NCBI RefSeq assembly: GCF_040807025.1 | Contig: NC_090943.1 | Span: 1,412,356-1,476,355, forward strand | Reading direction: 5' to 3' | Length of the DNA stretch: 64,000 nt | From: Struthio camelus | Lineage: Eukaryota > Chordata > Aves > Struthioniformes > Struthionidae | In this document: piece after piece, positions 21,831-34,600 of the stretch | Layout of the letters: the number at the start of each line of letters is the position of its first letter | Position numbering within the stretch: the stretch's first letter is position 1 | Notes under the pieces: generated by a model | The model's database searches: none | Seen by the model: the letters and a program-made list of their open reading frames with translations, nothing else | What the model was told of the DNA's origin: nothing | Made by a program: the position numbers and the translations under genes

Positions 21831-24800
21831 GTGCTTCGGGTGCCCTCGGTTCCCCTTGCCGGGGTTTATCCCTAGAGGGTGGTCGTTACCTTCCTGGCGG
21901 TCGTGCGGCCTGGCCGGTTGGTTGGTTTGTTTTTGTGTGTGTTTTTTTTTTTTCTTATGGAGGGATGAGCTAATAACTAGCGCGGGTATGTGCGTTGAGC
22001 GGCCGAGAGGAAGAAAAGATTAATTTTGCTTACTTTACCTGTCGGGGGAGGAAAGAGAGGGAGCGAGCTGCTGAGGTCTCCTGAGGCATGCGAAACAAGG
22101 AACACCTTCCCTGCTTAGCATCTCAAAATAAAGAAGCAGGTGCTAGGTGTGGGAAGGGAAGAAAGGTTGTTTGGGCCCTTCTGCAGCGGGTCTAGAAAAG
22201 GGGTGTTGAAAGATCTCCCTCCTTCAGGGGCCCAGAAAAGCCACTGCTCTGCTTGCAGGAGGATATAGTAAGAACAGGGAACAGGACAGTCCCTGTTTAC
22301 TGCTTAGGAAAGCAGGGAGCAGTCGTGCCCTGAGGTCGTGCTGTTTCGTAGGCAAGCGGGGGACGGGGCACATGGGCCAGGGGGAGCGAGAGGGAACGCG
22401 TTTCAGGGAAACAGAGTGGAAAGTTTTGTGGGGAGGAAGGAGCAAAGATGGTGGAAAGGGAATGAAAGAGTAAAGAGAGTGAGATGAGGAAAGAGATAAG
22501 TATCTGTGCTGCAAAACCAGGAAAATAAGCTTTATAGAGAGGAAGAAAAAGGAGTGCATGAATAAAGGGAAAATGGAGTGAAATGTGCTTAATGCTACTC
22601 TGACTGGTTTGCTTGGTGAAATGTAGCAAGCTACCGTCCACTTCAGAGTTCGAAACTATTTTGCTGCTTTGATTTTATGGGGACATTGTTTTGTGATGAT
22701 GGCATGGTGCTGCAAGTATCTTTCGTTCATCCTAATCTTTGAAATGTTGCTAAAACTTGGGAATCAACTTCCTTATGAGACCTAGTGAGTGTTTTCAGAT
22801 TATCTTCAGAAATAAGAAGAAAGTGGAGGAACCGCTTCAGTCCTGAAGCGATGTGTTTGTGTCTTTGTGTTTGGGTACCTGTGGTACTGAGAAAAGAAGT
22901 ACTGCCTTAATGCCAAAAAGTCCTGAGTGTAACTCCTACTTATTTCTGAGAATTTTTAAAAAAATGAATTAAATTCCCCTTCGTGATGGGGGCCAAGATA
23001 AGATATGATCTCATTCTTTGTGAAATGTGCAACTGTTACGACAGCACACGAGGGTGATAAATTTAGGATTACGTGAACTGTTGTGTAATGCAGAAAGGAT
23101 TAGCTGACTTGAATTTAGAAGAAAGGAAAACACCCTGGGATTTTCACTGAATGTACAACATGTAGAAAGCTGTGCTGTTCACCTCTGAATCCTTCTACCA
23201 GAAATATTCTCTTTCCAGTAATTCAGCTTAATGGCTGGCAGTAACTCTGCTCAGTGTTTTCGGTTATAAAGTTAACTTGGTGGGATACTTTTTATTTTTC
23301 CAAACATGATTTAAATATAAAACATTACAAAAGAGCAAAGAAGAATTAGGTTTTGTGTCAGGAACATTAAAATAGTGTGTTAAGTGTCAAAATCTCACTG
23401 ACGAAAAAAACTTGACAAAACTTTCTCTGAAGATAGCTGTTGACAGTTATTAAATGGTGGTTTTATTTAGCAGGTTCTAGGCCTGTCTGTTGTCAGAGCT
23501 CATATAATAGTGCGTAAGAGAGAAGTCTTTTTTTTTTTTTTTCTTCTCATGAGCAAAGAGTTTAAAAAATAAAATAATATAGCTTGACAAAAATGACTGA
23601 AAATAGTTAAAACGATCTGTAGTGAAACTCTGTAGGTAGTGAATGGAAAAGGGAGTAAGAGTAATTTAGTAATTTGAGCAAGTCAAAATGAAAATATGAC
23701 TGAAAGAAAAGTTTTTTGCCTTGCCTTGTGCTTTTACTGTAGCCTGTTCATTTTAAATTCCTTCCTACCTGCTACTGCATTCAAACTGCTATGTTGTCTT
23801 CAGAGGCCTTGCTTGCCCCTGAGTAGCATCTTACTCTCTTCTCTCTCGGTTCAGTTTGGTCAGCACAACTAGCCAGCTTTGCCTGCCCCTTATAGAGTAT
23901 GTTAAAGGGGAAGAAAGAAAGGTCTCAGGAAACATCAGAAAGTTCTGCATTAGTTCAGCCTTGTGTTTCAGAGTCTGTAGGCTGTAAAAGGAGGTGGATG
24001 AACAGGGAATTAAAGGTGACTGTCCTCAAGTGAATCTTTTGATTTGTGTCTTCAGGATAAGACACAGTCCTGGTTTCAGAATGGCCAGTTTCCTTTCTGC
24101 ACAATTGGAATCCCTTGGGAAGAGCAATAAAATTCCAAGGCTGCTGCCAGTAAACGGTAAAACAGTGAGTTTCAGCTGAAGGGAAGAGAGCAGTGGTGAA
24201 TGAGGAGAGGAGGAGGGTTGCATTTCGTTAGTAAAAACTGAATTAATCTTGTATGAACCATTGTGATAAAGATGCCATGGGAATAATAGTTGGTTTGTTC
24301 TCAAAAGACAATCTCTAAGTCAGACTTTCAGACTTGTTATCTAACAAAGTAGTTCTAGGATTTGTTTCACTGGTGGGAAGAAAGAGCTCAGTGATTTGCT
24401 GATCCTGGGTTTCTAATTGGTGATTATTATAAAGAAAAATAATTAGTTCTGCATGATGCTAGAGATGACAGAAAGCTCCCTTTAACTGTTACTGAGAGTC
24501 TTGGCAGTTTGGTTATTCAGGCTTGCCAGCTGTTACTTCTGTAATCTAGAACCTGTTGAAAAGCAATCCCATGCAAGTGAATCACCTTACAGGTACTTGC
24601 ATTCAGCAGTACTTTATCAGCACACTTCTCAAGCTTGGAAGTCTTATTTTTTTAATAAGGAAAACTGTTCTGATTAAAGCTTTTCTTTGAGGAAACACTG
24701 TAACATATGTGTTGAAGTTTACTTCTTAATTTTTTCTTTCATGGACTTTGGTCAGAGTTGTGTTCATCGTCTCTTATTTCTGTCATTTTGTTTAGCAAAA

Positions 24801-27180
24801 TGAGAGAATACCTGAGAGAATACCTGTTAGCTCTGGCTGTGTCAGTCATGTAACTTACAGCATTTGAGAATTTAGGTAGAAATACTGCTGAAGCTCTAAT
24901 GTTTGTGAGTTGTAGCAAGGGTCTGTGTGGAATAGAAAGTAGGCTACGCGAAACAGCCACAGGTGGTTTTCTTTTTCTTTTTTTTTTTTTTTCCTGTCTG
25001 AAGTTTTAGAAACTCATCTTAAACCCTTTTCCAAATATCTGTTACCCAGTGACTGAGGTACTCATCTGGGATATGGAAGACAAACAAGTCCTTATTCTGA
25101 AATGGGCAGGCTACTGTTTTAAATGTTTCCACAAAATGATTTTTTCTTGAGGAAAAGATAGCGCTTGACCCATAAATTTAGTTTGATCCAATTCTGATTA
25201 CAGCTAGTCAGGAAACTGCTAACAGGGATAGGTGGCCTTTGGTGTAGGGGTGTGTTTTTAACGTGACTGATACTAAACTGGGCTGGCTGTCTTCAGATAC
25301 TTCTGAGTCTTTCTTGGAAGCTTCCTTCTAGGAGGAAAACCATACAGTTTAAGCTATGGTTTTGGTCAACAGAAATAACCAAAGCTAGTTGCTGAATTAA
25401 ATGCAAAGGACTGCAGGAACAATGATGAGAATGATGGTGATGCAAAAGACAGTGCAAACTTCAGTAGAAGACTGCTTCAGAAGGAAGATATTTTAAAACG
25501 TCTTCTGCCCCTCCTGTATTAAAAGCACAGCCAGAACTAGTTTCTGAATGTCATGAACCCAGATAACGTAAGCCATCGCCAGGTTCTAGTACTGGCTGTT
25601 TCGCATATTTTTATCCTTTACCAGAGAAGTATTTTTCTGAATTAATCCCTTTATAACCCATCACACTTCTATTTTTCTTTAGTAGTTGTGCCTCCTTGAA
25701 CTTTTGTCTGTGAAGCAAAAGTAGCACTTAACTGGTGAAAATTTGTGGATTTTCTGCTTGTAACAGATATCTTACTCATCCAGAAAAAAGACTGTGGTGG
25801 TCCTGTTTAAAAAATGTTAGTCTGCCCAGGTTTGTAGCTGCAGAAAATATTGGAGGCATGCTCTGTATGTCTGTGGGAAGAGACTGTACTGCTGTATGGT
25901 GAAATGGTGCGGTATGTGGAAAATCCAGAAGTCGGCCAGGAGTATTCGCATAGATGTGATTAACTTGAGAATCGTTTCAGAAACTCACTGTACCTGTAGC
26001 ACCCAAAACTGAGCTAGTGACCTAAACATAAACAATAATGTAGCGGGCTGCTAAACAAAATACTTTTCCTTCTGTAGAATATATTGGCTTGTTTTGTATA
26101 CTTTTTTTAATGTTATTATCTTTTCTTCTTTAACTTTCCATACCTTTGAAAAAATGAATGAAGTAAGAATGTTAAGCATTTATTGTGGCACCACTTCCTA
26201 ACAAAGTTGTTGCGGCAGGAGGTGGTATTAGATGTGCAGATAAGACCATCTTTTTGAGAAATAGAACTGGAAAATATACGATAAGAATTTATGGGCCTAA
26301 ATTAAGTCTGATTTTTTTTTTTTTTAATGTAATTAAAGATCAATTCTGACTTCTGTCCTGTTGAATCAGGAAACATCTCTTTGCATTGGAAGGAATCCCA
26401 GCTACAGATATAGAAGCAGGGTAAATGTTGTGCTGGTTTCAGATACTCACTGGGCAAGGTAAATGAGTAATTGCAGCTGCAGAGTTGTAGAGGGAAAAAA
26501 TGAGTGCATCTGGGTGTGTCGTGAGAGTAGATGACTGCTGTAGGTATTTCTCACTTATATAAACTTTTTTCTCAAAAGCAATGCTGGAGCTAGATAGAAA
26601 TCCCATTCTTACTTTTCAAGTGCTAGACATGAATGCTACTTTCATCATGTTTATGATATGTGGGTTATTCAAAGCTAGAGGTGTTTCTATTTTTCACTTA
26701 AAGAACAGCAAAACCACAGAAGAAGCATTAAGATATAAATCAAAACCAACTAGCAAGGGCTATCAAGGCATACAAAAATTATCCTATAAATGTGTTAATA
26801 GTAAGAAGATCGTGGAGGACAGAACAGGGAGGAAAGCTTGCAGTTCAGTGGCGCTTAGGCTGAAGTGTTTGGTATCTTTTGTAGTTGACTCTCTGAAGAC
26901 CAAAGCAGCCAGCTGGCTAGCAGCTAATGCTAGTCACTAATTAGAATAGAGAAAAAACAGGTTAGTAAGCAGTTGTCTAAGTTAGAGATTTTCATTTATG
27001 AGATGAGATTTGTCTTCATCTATGTAGTGACTAAGAAAAACTTTAAATCTTTGGTAGGCATCTTATGATAAGTGGAAAATAGGTGATTTGAAACAGTAGA
27101 AAAGAGCACACAGTTTGTTTAGGTAAAAGAGTGGGTAGAAGAGAGAGGAGAATAGATAGTCATCTAAAAATTCTAGAACA
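21831..27180 (+). other. SCAP: SCAP intron 1, first part
   Basis: AT-rich, apparently unique sequence with scattered A and T runs (for example T runs near 23528 and 24978). A 119-codon frame at 26581-26940 matches nothing I know. A 12-base tandem duplication lies at 24801-24824. Confidence 0.6.
24801..24824. repeat. 12-base perfect tandem duplication
   Basis: TGAGAGAATACC occurs twice in succession (24801-24812 and 24813-24824). Confidence 0.9.
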
Positions 27181-27189
27181 AATAACCAA

Positions 27190-28200
27190 GTGATTTGAAA
27201 GTACCTAAAAGATTACAGGGAGCAAGTAACAGCCAGCTGATTAGCCACATGTATTTCCTTGACCAAGTGAGTTTACTACTTTCCCTGGTAAGATGGCAGG
27301 CCTGTTTCTGGATACAGAAACGAGAGCTGCTGTTCAGCAATGTTTTTGATTTTTCTTTTTTTTTCCTAATAAGATTTGATAGAATAAGATGTGATAGAAT
27401 ACACTATGCATATTAAAGTTGTAGATGAGACAAAGTCAGGAAGGACTGTAAACATACTATGGGACAGGATTAAAAATTAAGAAATGGATCTAGCGACTTC
27501 AGTGTTGCCAGAAAAATAGGATACAGTCCAAAAAGGACAGATGCAAGGTTTTTGTATTTAAGCAAAAATAATCAGCTGCAGGAATGAGAGTAATTGATTA
27601 GGTAATAACCCAGTGTAAAAGGATCTTTTTACCCATACTGAAATGGTGAACAATCATCTGTGGGGGAAGGAGGAGGGGAGGCAAAAGTTTTTTTTTTTGG
27701 ATGTGAAAACCAGAAAATAAGCTGCAGGTTATGATGTAATCCTTCCGTTCCACCCAGTGCCGGTGGAGCTTCATTTGGACACCCTGTGACCTGTTTTTGG
27801 TTTGACACTTGAAAAATAGTGTGAACCAACTGGAGAGACTCCAAAGGAGAGCAGTCAGACTTTGGAAAGCGTGACCGAGGAAAGCTGCATGCACTGAGGT
27901 TTGGGGTAGAGGAGACTGAAGGGAGACTTAAGGAATTTACTCTTGCAAGCACTGCTGATGAGAGGAAGGAAGTACACTGTTTTCCACACCCACTGCAAAG
28001 AGCACAAAAGTAATGGTTTACACAGGAGGAAGGGACACCGATAAGAGGTTGTGAAAAGCTCTCTAAAACTGATTATTAGAGTAGGTTGCCTGGGCTGGCT
28101 ATAGAGTCTCCAACTAAATGTGTAAGAACAAGTTGGATAAACATCTACTGGGAATAGTCTGGGCCTAACTGATATGCTCTGAGTTAGGTTCATGAATTAG
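27190..28200 (+). mobile_element. Ancient CR1/L3-like LINE remnant, + strand
   Basis: Heavily decayed. Recognisable pieces are the stretch after the RT catalytic region (GTTGTAGATGAGACAAAGTC, then GGGACAGGATTAAAAATTAAG) and the 3' part near 27830-28150 (AACCAACTGGAGAGACTCCA, GTAGGTTGCCTGGGCTGG, AAGTTGGATAAACATCTACT). These keep the order of a CR1 3' half. No frame survives. Confidence 0.6.
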
Positions 28201-29000
28201 CCTCCCCTTAAAAGTCTCTTCTTGCCTTGTTTCTTCTAAATCTTCTCTCATGTGTCAGTTGCAACTACTGGGTTGGCTTGTTTTGTTATAGCTGCACTGT
28301 GATACTCTCATCCATGACTCTGGTCAAGTGGTAAGGCAATATAAACTGAATAGGTGAAGGTCAACCATCCTTTCAGTTAGTTCATTTTATTGCAAGCAGA
28401 ATGAGTCATGAGGCTCTTGACCCAGAAGAAAAAGTTCTATCCTTTTGTGCCAAACTATCTATGGCCTCAGGTGTTCCATAGAAATCTGTTGTGGTTATAC
28501 TAAAGCGTGTATCTTGACTTTTGCAGTTTGCGTGTGTCTGTGGGGTGAGGGCTGTATTTGGGAGTTTTCCCTCTCTTTCTTGCTAGTCCAGAATGTGTTT
28601 ATTACTTGGAAACTTTTGATAAAAGACATGGAGAAGGGATCTTGACAAAGTTACCGATTTATGTAATGGCATCCAAAAGTATTCTAGATCTTTCATAAAA
28701 CAAATGGAAGGCATGGGCTTTGCCAGCCCAAACAGCTAAGATGTTAAACTTGATCTTGTAGGGGAGCGTTAGAAAATATGGTTAATGTAGAAAGACTAAC
28801 TGCAAGCCCATGCTGCCTATGCCGGGTGAATTGTTTGTTTACGCCTCTGTGGGAGTGTTACATAGAGCTACAATGATATGCCGACTGGAGTGATTCTTTG
28901 TTACAGAAAGAGCTAAGCAGATGACATTGTATTCAAAAAGAAATACAAATATAGGCACAACTACCTTATGCTACAGTGATGGAGCTTGGTTAAGATTTGC

Positions 29001-29046
29001 AAGAAGGTAAACAACATTTAATCAAGAAGGTAAACAACATTTAATT
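29001..29046. repeat. 23-base tandem duplication
   Basis: A unit beginning AAGAAGGTAAACAACATTTA at 29001-29023 is repeated at 29024-29046 with one difference, in the last base. Confidence 0.9.
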
Positions 29047-29549
29047 AATGCTTGGAGTGCATATACGGTTTTTTTTTCCCATGGAAATGAATTTTCTCCA
29101 TCCTTGAGAAGTTTTAAATATGGGTTTAAAGTGTCTGACCTGTGCATTCATTCAGTGTATATCCTAAACAAGGTCAGAGATTTTCTTTGTTGTTGGTTGT
29201 ATGCATCGTGAAATAACTGTTCTTTAGTTGGAGTCAGGAGCTTTTTGTTGCCTCCAGTGAAAGTTGATTGAATTCCCCAGTTTGTTTCCTACCTGGCCAC
29301 TGAGTAGGAGGAACATATTGAAACAGGCCTGTACACCCTCAGTTGAAGAGAGAGATGGACTTGGTTCCTTTTTTTCAGTGTAGCCACGTTTAATGGTAAC
29401 ACAGTGATGTGTAATTGTATGTGGATGTTGCATCATTCTTTTGATGCTTTTAGAATAAAGTAATTCCCTAGCCATTTGCTGTAAGACAGCTACATTGATA
29501 AACAAAAAGAAGCTGATTATTCCAGAAGTAGCCATGTGATGTGCCTTGC

Positions 29550-31620
29550 ATAACAACAGCCACTGGGTCAGACTAAAGGTCTATATAGGTTGGTATCTTG
29601 TTTCTGATCATGGTGGTATAGGGGAAGAGTGTAAGAAGAGGACACGTATTTTGAGATACTGGCAGGTAGTACGGCACTCTGGGAAAGTGACTTGTGGCTC
29701 AGGGGCTCCTCAAGCCAGAGGAATGCATTGGCTTTCCATTTAATAGTTCTTCATTGCTCTTTCTTCCAAAAATTCGATTTGTCCAGTTGCTTTTTTAACC
29801 CATGTGACATCAACAACGTCCTGGAATAAAGACTTCCTCAGCTTAACTGTGTGTTTCTTTTGAACTGCCACTTTGTAGTTTCTTTTGATGTTGCACTATT
29901 CTTGCACTGGAAGAAACAGTCCTTCCCTGTTCAGTTTCCTCAGATGACTGCTGATTTTAGAGATGTCTATTATATCCATTTGTTGACTTTTAAAAACCTT
30001 TCTAGAGTAAAAAAAAAATCTTTACATATTTCTTTTGTTTCTTTTATGGAGGCTGTTCCATGTCTTTGATCATCTTTGTTGAACTTCTTTGTACCTTTTT
30101 GCGTTCTACTGTATGTGCTTTTGGAGGTGAGGGGAAAGAGGCAGAAAGACCAGAACTGCGTATAGCACTTAGTGTGTGCATAGCATGGATTTACATATTA
30201 ATGTAATGATTTCTATTTTGTTCTCTATTCAATGCTTAATAATTTCTAATATATGATTTGCTGCTTTGACTGCATTGAGCTAATGTTTACAGAGAATTAA
30301 TGATTAGAAGCATAGCTCTTGTTCATGAATGGCAATAGCCAGTCTAGTATGCTTTCCTGTGTATTGAACATTATTTTCCCCATATGCATCATTTCATATT
30401 CATTGGCATCAAATTTCATCTGTCACTTTGTTCTCCAGTCACTTGATATGGAGTTATTTCTGCCCGCTCCTCAGTCAGCCTGATCTTTGCTACTCTGAAT
30501 AAATAACACTTTCAGTTGTCTATTATGTTAACATTATACCTTTTTTCCAGGTAATTTATGAATACATTAAACAGCCCAGGTTCCTGTGGGACTCTACTGG
30601 TCACCTTGCTCTATTAGGAGAACTAGACAGTCTTGCTGTTTTTGTTTTGTTTTTTTTTTTAACCTCATGTGTAACCAACTTTTATCTGTATGAAGCCCCT
30701 TCCCCTTTAATGCATGACAGCTTAGCTTCTTTAAACATCCCTGATAAAGGGTTTTATTGAACACACTTTTGAAAGTCTAGGTATGCTTTCTAAATTGTAT
30801 CTCTCATCTAAATACTTTTTTTTATTCCTTCAGAAAAGTCTAGCAGTCTCGTGAAGTTGACTCTTACCGTGTCATAACTATCCATGTATCCAGAAATTCA
30901 GTTTGTTAGAGTAGTTTCTGCTACTTTCTTTAAAACATCTGCCTTGATGATCTGTAGTTTCACAGATAATTCCCTAGTAAAAAGTGGAAGAATACCTCCC
31001 ACCTTCAGCAATCATATTGAGACTAGAAGTAACTTGTTACAGTTTAGCTGTTGCACCTTTGAGTTCCTATGCATATCCTGGCATAGTGCCCTCTGGTATC
31101 CACCCTAGGTCCTGTAACATTTTCTTTTGTAACCTCTTCTATTGACAAGCCAGTCTGTGATGGATCCTTATGCCTCCATAACGGAGGATTTCAGCATAGA
31201 AGCTTCCTTTTCCCCCTACTTCTCTCTCCTCTGCAAAGATGAATGCGATTTTCCCCCCCTAACTTCTCTCTCCTCTGCAAAGATGAATGCAATTTTTATC
31301 TGGCCTTTCCTCTATGTTTTTTTTTTTTTTTTTCCCTTAATATCCTGATCTGGTGGCCCTACAGATACTCTGGCAGACTTCCTGCTCATGGAATCTGAAT
31401 TAGGATTTATTATTAGTTCTTATGCCTCTGTCTAGTTGTTCCTCAGACTCCTTTTTGGCCTGCTTTATAATGTTCTTATAGTGTGCAAGAATTTCATTCC
31501 CCTTATTTTCCTCATTTGGACACACCTTCAACTTTTTGCCAGCCTTTTTGGTAAATGCTAGGCATTTCCTCTGAGCTTCCAATATAATAACTTTAAATAG
31601 CCTCTGTCACTTGCAAACAT
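29550..31620 (-). mobile_element. Ancient CR1/L3-like LINE, about 2 kb, - strand
   Basis: The left end is the reversed CR1 3' region (CACTGGGTCAGACTAAAGGT). Reversed 3' UTR and RT segments follow in order (CTTCTTTGTACCTTTTTGCG, CATCAAATTTCATCTGTCAC, TTTATGAATACATTAAACAG). The right end still encodes part of the endonuclease-RT linker on the minus strand (AHYKNIIKQAKKESEEQLD, in the frame at 31400-31582). Divergence is high and no catalytic frame is intact. It is one of the longest old copies in the window. Confidence 0.8.
31218..31296. repeat. 44-base tandem duplication, second unit partial
   Basis: ACTTCTCTCTCCTCTGCAAA and the following AGATGAATGC occur at 31218 and again at 31262, separated by a C-rich spacer. 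It lies inside the ancient CR1 and so arose after that insertion. Confidence 0.85.
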
Positions 31621-34600
31621 CTTGCTCTTCTGATTCCCTTTAGTGTTTCTTTTAAATACACGATCTCTTTAGTGGGTAATTCCCTCTTCCTGCAGGTTTT
31701 TTTTCCCAGTTATGAAAAGTAATGGATTTTTATTTTGGACTCTTTTCCTGGAAAGATGTACCCTCAGTTGTCCAGTGAGGCTTCCTTAAAAAAAATCAGA
31801 GCCACTCTCCAAAACTTGGACAGTGTATTTTACTTTTTGGGAGTTTTAAATACAGAGTTAATTCAAGTAATGTTTGGGTCTCATCCCAATGAGGTGGTGC
31901 CCCACATGAAAGAAATCAGGCTTAATGCTGTCTGAATAGATGACAGCTCAAATCTTTGCTCTTTTTATTTCCTGTTGAGCCTTGTAAGGAATTAGAACCA
32001 GACCTGTGGCTGTAGTGCATATGCTCTGCCTTGCTGGTGTCAGCAGTGAGAATGCACTAAAGCCACAACCCCTGAGCTGAGCTGGGCTGAGAAGGTACCC
32101 TCTTCAGAACCAACCATTTAGCAAAAGCAATGCGGAAAGAGCCTTTAGTGGGCTGAATGATGATAAATCCATGTTGATCCTATTGATAGAGCAGTTCCAT
32201 GAAAAATGTGTTTGATAGCAAGTTGTGAACTCAATAAATTCCTGCATAAACTGTAAAGTGGCAGTACTTTAGTACAGTCTGCATGCTGTAAAGGAGGCTT
32301 ATGATGTATTTGAAAAAAATCTTATGAGAAAGACTTTCTAACTACCATTGGTTAAAATTTTGTCTATTCTATGACACTTGAAAGTTTGTATCTTTTCCAA
32401 AACTACTGACAATTCTAATTCTTAATGTTATAACTGAGGACTTACGTTTATTGAAGTAGACATCTAGTTCTTGAATTCTTGACAACAGAAAATAGGTAGA
32501 AAGATGGCAAATGAGACGAATCAGATTGTAGTGCTTGGCTTTTAATTGATCTAACTGGGGTTATTATCAGCTGCCTAAGGCCTGGAAAAAATATAACATT
32601 GTTGTAATTCTAAAATTCAATGGAAGCTGATGCATTAGAAATGTGGAAAAAATCCACCATACCTAGAAACCCTCTGAATAGTTCCTCGACAGACAAAACA
32701 ACTGATTTCTGGAGGACTTACAGACTTCACCTGACTGAGGACTACTTGACATGCTCATTACAAAAGCATATTGTGGTGAAACTGAAGAAAGTAAAAGTTA
32801 TATGATAATTTGCTGCATAGCTTCTAAGTATTTACAGTAGCTAGTTTTTTGTATCATACTGTCTTTATGTTTCATATTACCTTTTTTTTCAAAATGGAAT
32901 CAGTATAATTCACTTTCCTTTTACAGAGGAGGGAAAAATGAGTCTGAAGAAAATAAGCCCTCTGTCCAAAATCTGCTGTGCAGCCTTGTCCCAAAACTGG
33001 AAAATGAATTCTTAGTTCTCTCTTTGCCTTTTATATTCTGTGGCACTCACTATTTCAGTAATGTAGGTCTTGCACCTTTTATTCTCTAAATTCAACTTTT
33101 TCCAAATTAATTTGGCAGTTTTTTCTACCATGCTTCTCCGTCTGTTGTCCTACGTGAGTTTGATAGTAATCATATTTTTGAAATTGTAACAAATGATGCT
33201 AAAGCAAGCTAGAGTCATAATTTAAGAAGGATGCTGTTTTACCTGATCATGTTTCTTTCTATATGATGAATTAACAGTGTAGGCTAGAGCATGGTTCATA
33301 GGGCAAGAACTTAGTGGGGTAGAAGAAACGATTGGAAAAAGTGTTGTTGTGTTTGGTAATCTAATAAGGATCTTATTAAATTCCTTTGGCTAAATGCAAA
33401 AATAAGAGTAAGCTTTGAGTGGAATTGTGGATTTTTTTCTAAATGTTGACACTTTCTATTTTTATAACTTATCCAACTTCTGTGTTTCGTTGTTTTTTAC
33501 ATGGAACATCCCATCACTTTATACATACCAACAAGCTGTTGAACAGCACTGCTTGCAATATTCAAGTGACATTCAATAAACTAGCAGGATTTGGTTGAGA
33601 CTTTTCTCTTGTGGTATAAAGATCCAAAGGATGTATTGAAAATGTGTTTGGAAGCATGTTTTGAATGCAGATGCTTTTTGGTAGCGGATTAGGTTGTCCC
33701 TGAGATGTTAAGATTATTTGTCTGTGCTCTCTTTCGGAGTCGTCGTGGCGATATTTCTCCTGGGTCTTCTGTTTGTCACTATTCAAGCATTTTGGGGCGT
33801 GATGAATACCTTGTTTAAAAAAAAAAAAAGTGAACTATCACTTGCAAAATGGGGTTTTATTTCAGATAACTTACAGATTTTTGAACTGTCAAGAAATAAA
33901 TGAAGATCGTATGGAGAGGAAAACCGGCAAAAGGATGAGAATGGAATGAGTAACTAGCCCTGAATATGTATCTAGAATGTTGTACCAGGATATGTGCAAC
34001 TCCTTGATCTTTAAACATTGTTTTATGTTTCTGGCAAACATGCTTTTATTTGTTTTTTATTTGGCGAAGGGAAATGAATTGACAAGCAAGTTCAGAGCAT
34101 GTGTTCCGAACATTAGACTGATGGGAAGAGCTTTGAGACATTTTCAGAGAAGGATAAACAAGAAGGGAAAGTTGTGCTGGAAATGGTCAATCTCCTTGTG
34201 CTATGAGGAGTGAACAAGCGATCAAAAATGGTAAGCGCGTTAGTCACGTTTCAGTGAGCTGGGCTTGAATCTTTATTTGCTATGAAATGCAGTATGGTGC
34301 TATTGGAAACTTGAAGGTTCTGCTGCTGTTGAAACCAGCTTGCTTCTGACTACGCGTTCTACTGGAGAAAGGTGAAATTTGAGCTGGGCCTGCCTATGCT
34401 TCATTATCTTGGGTTAGATGCACGTTTTGTGTGAAATCTGTTTTTTAAAAACCTCAAAATGACATTTTGGTCATATGGCTGGATTGAAGGGATTGTAACC
34501 TGAAACTTGATTAATTGAAAACTTTCTAATTTTGGATATGAAAAGGAGCCTTCTCTAAAGAATACTCAAGTCGGAACATACAGGGTGCTCTGGAGCCTTG

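Noticed and set aside
26581..26940. 119-codon + strand frame in SCAP intron 1
   Set aside because: No recognisable family, isolated, no splice or promoter context; consistent with chance.
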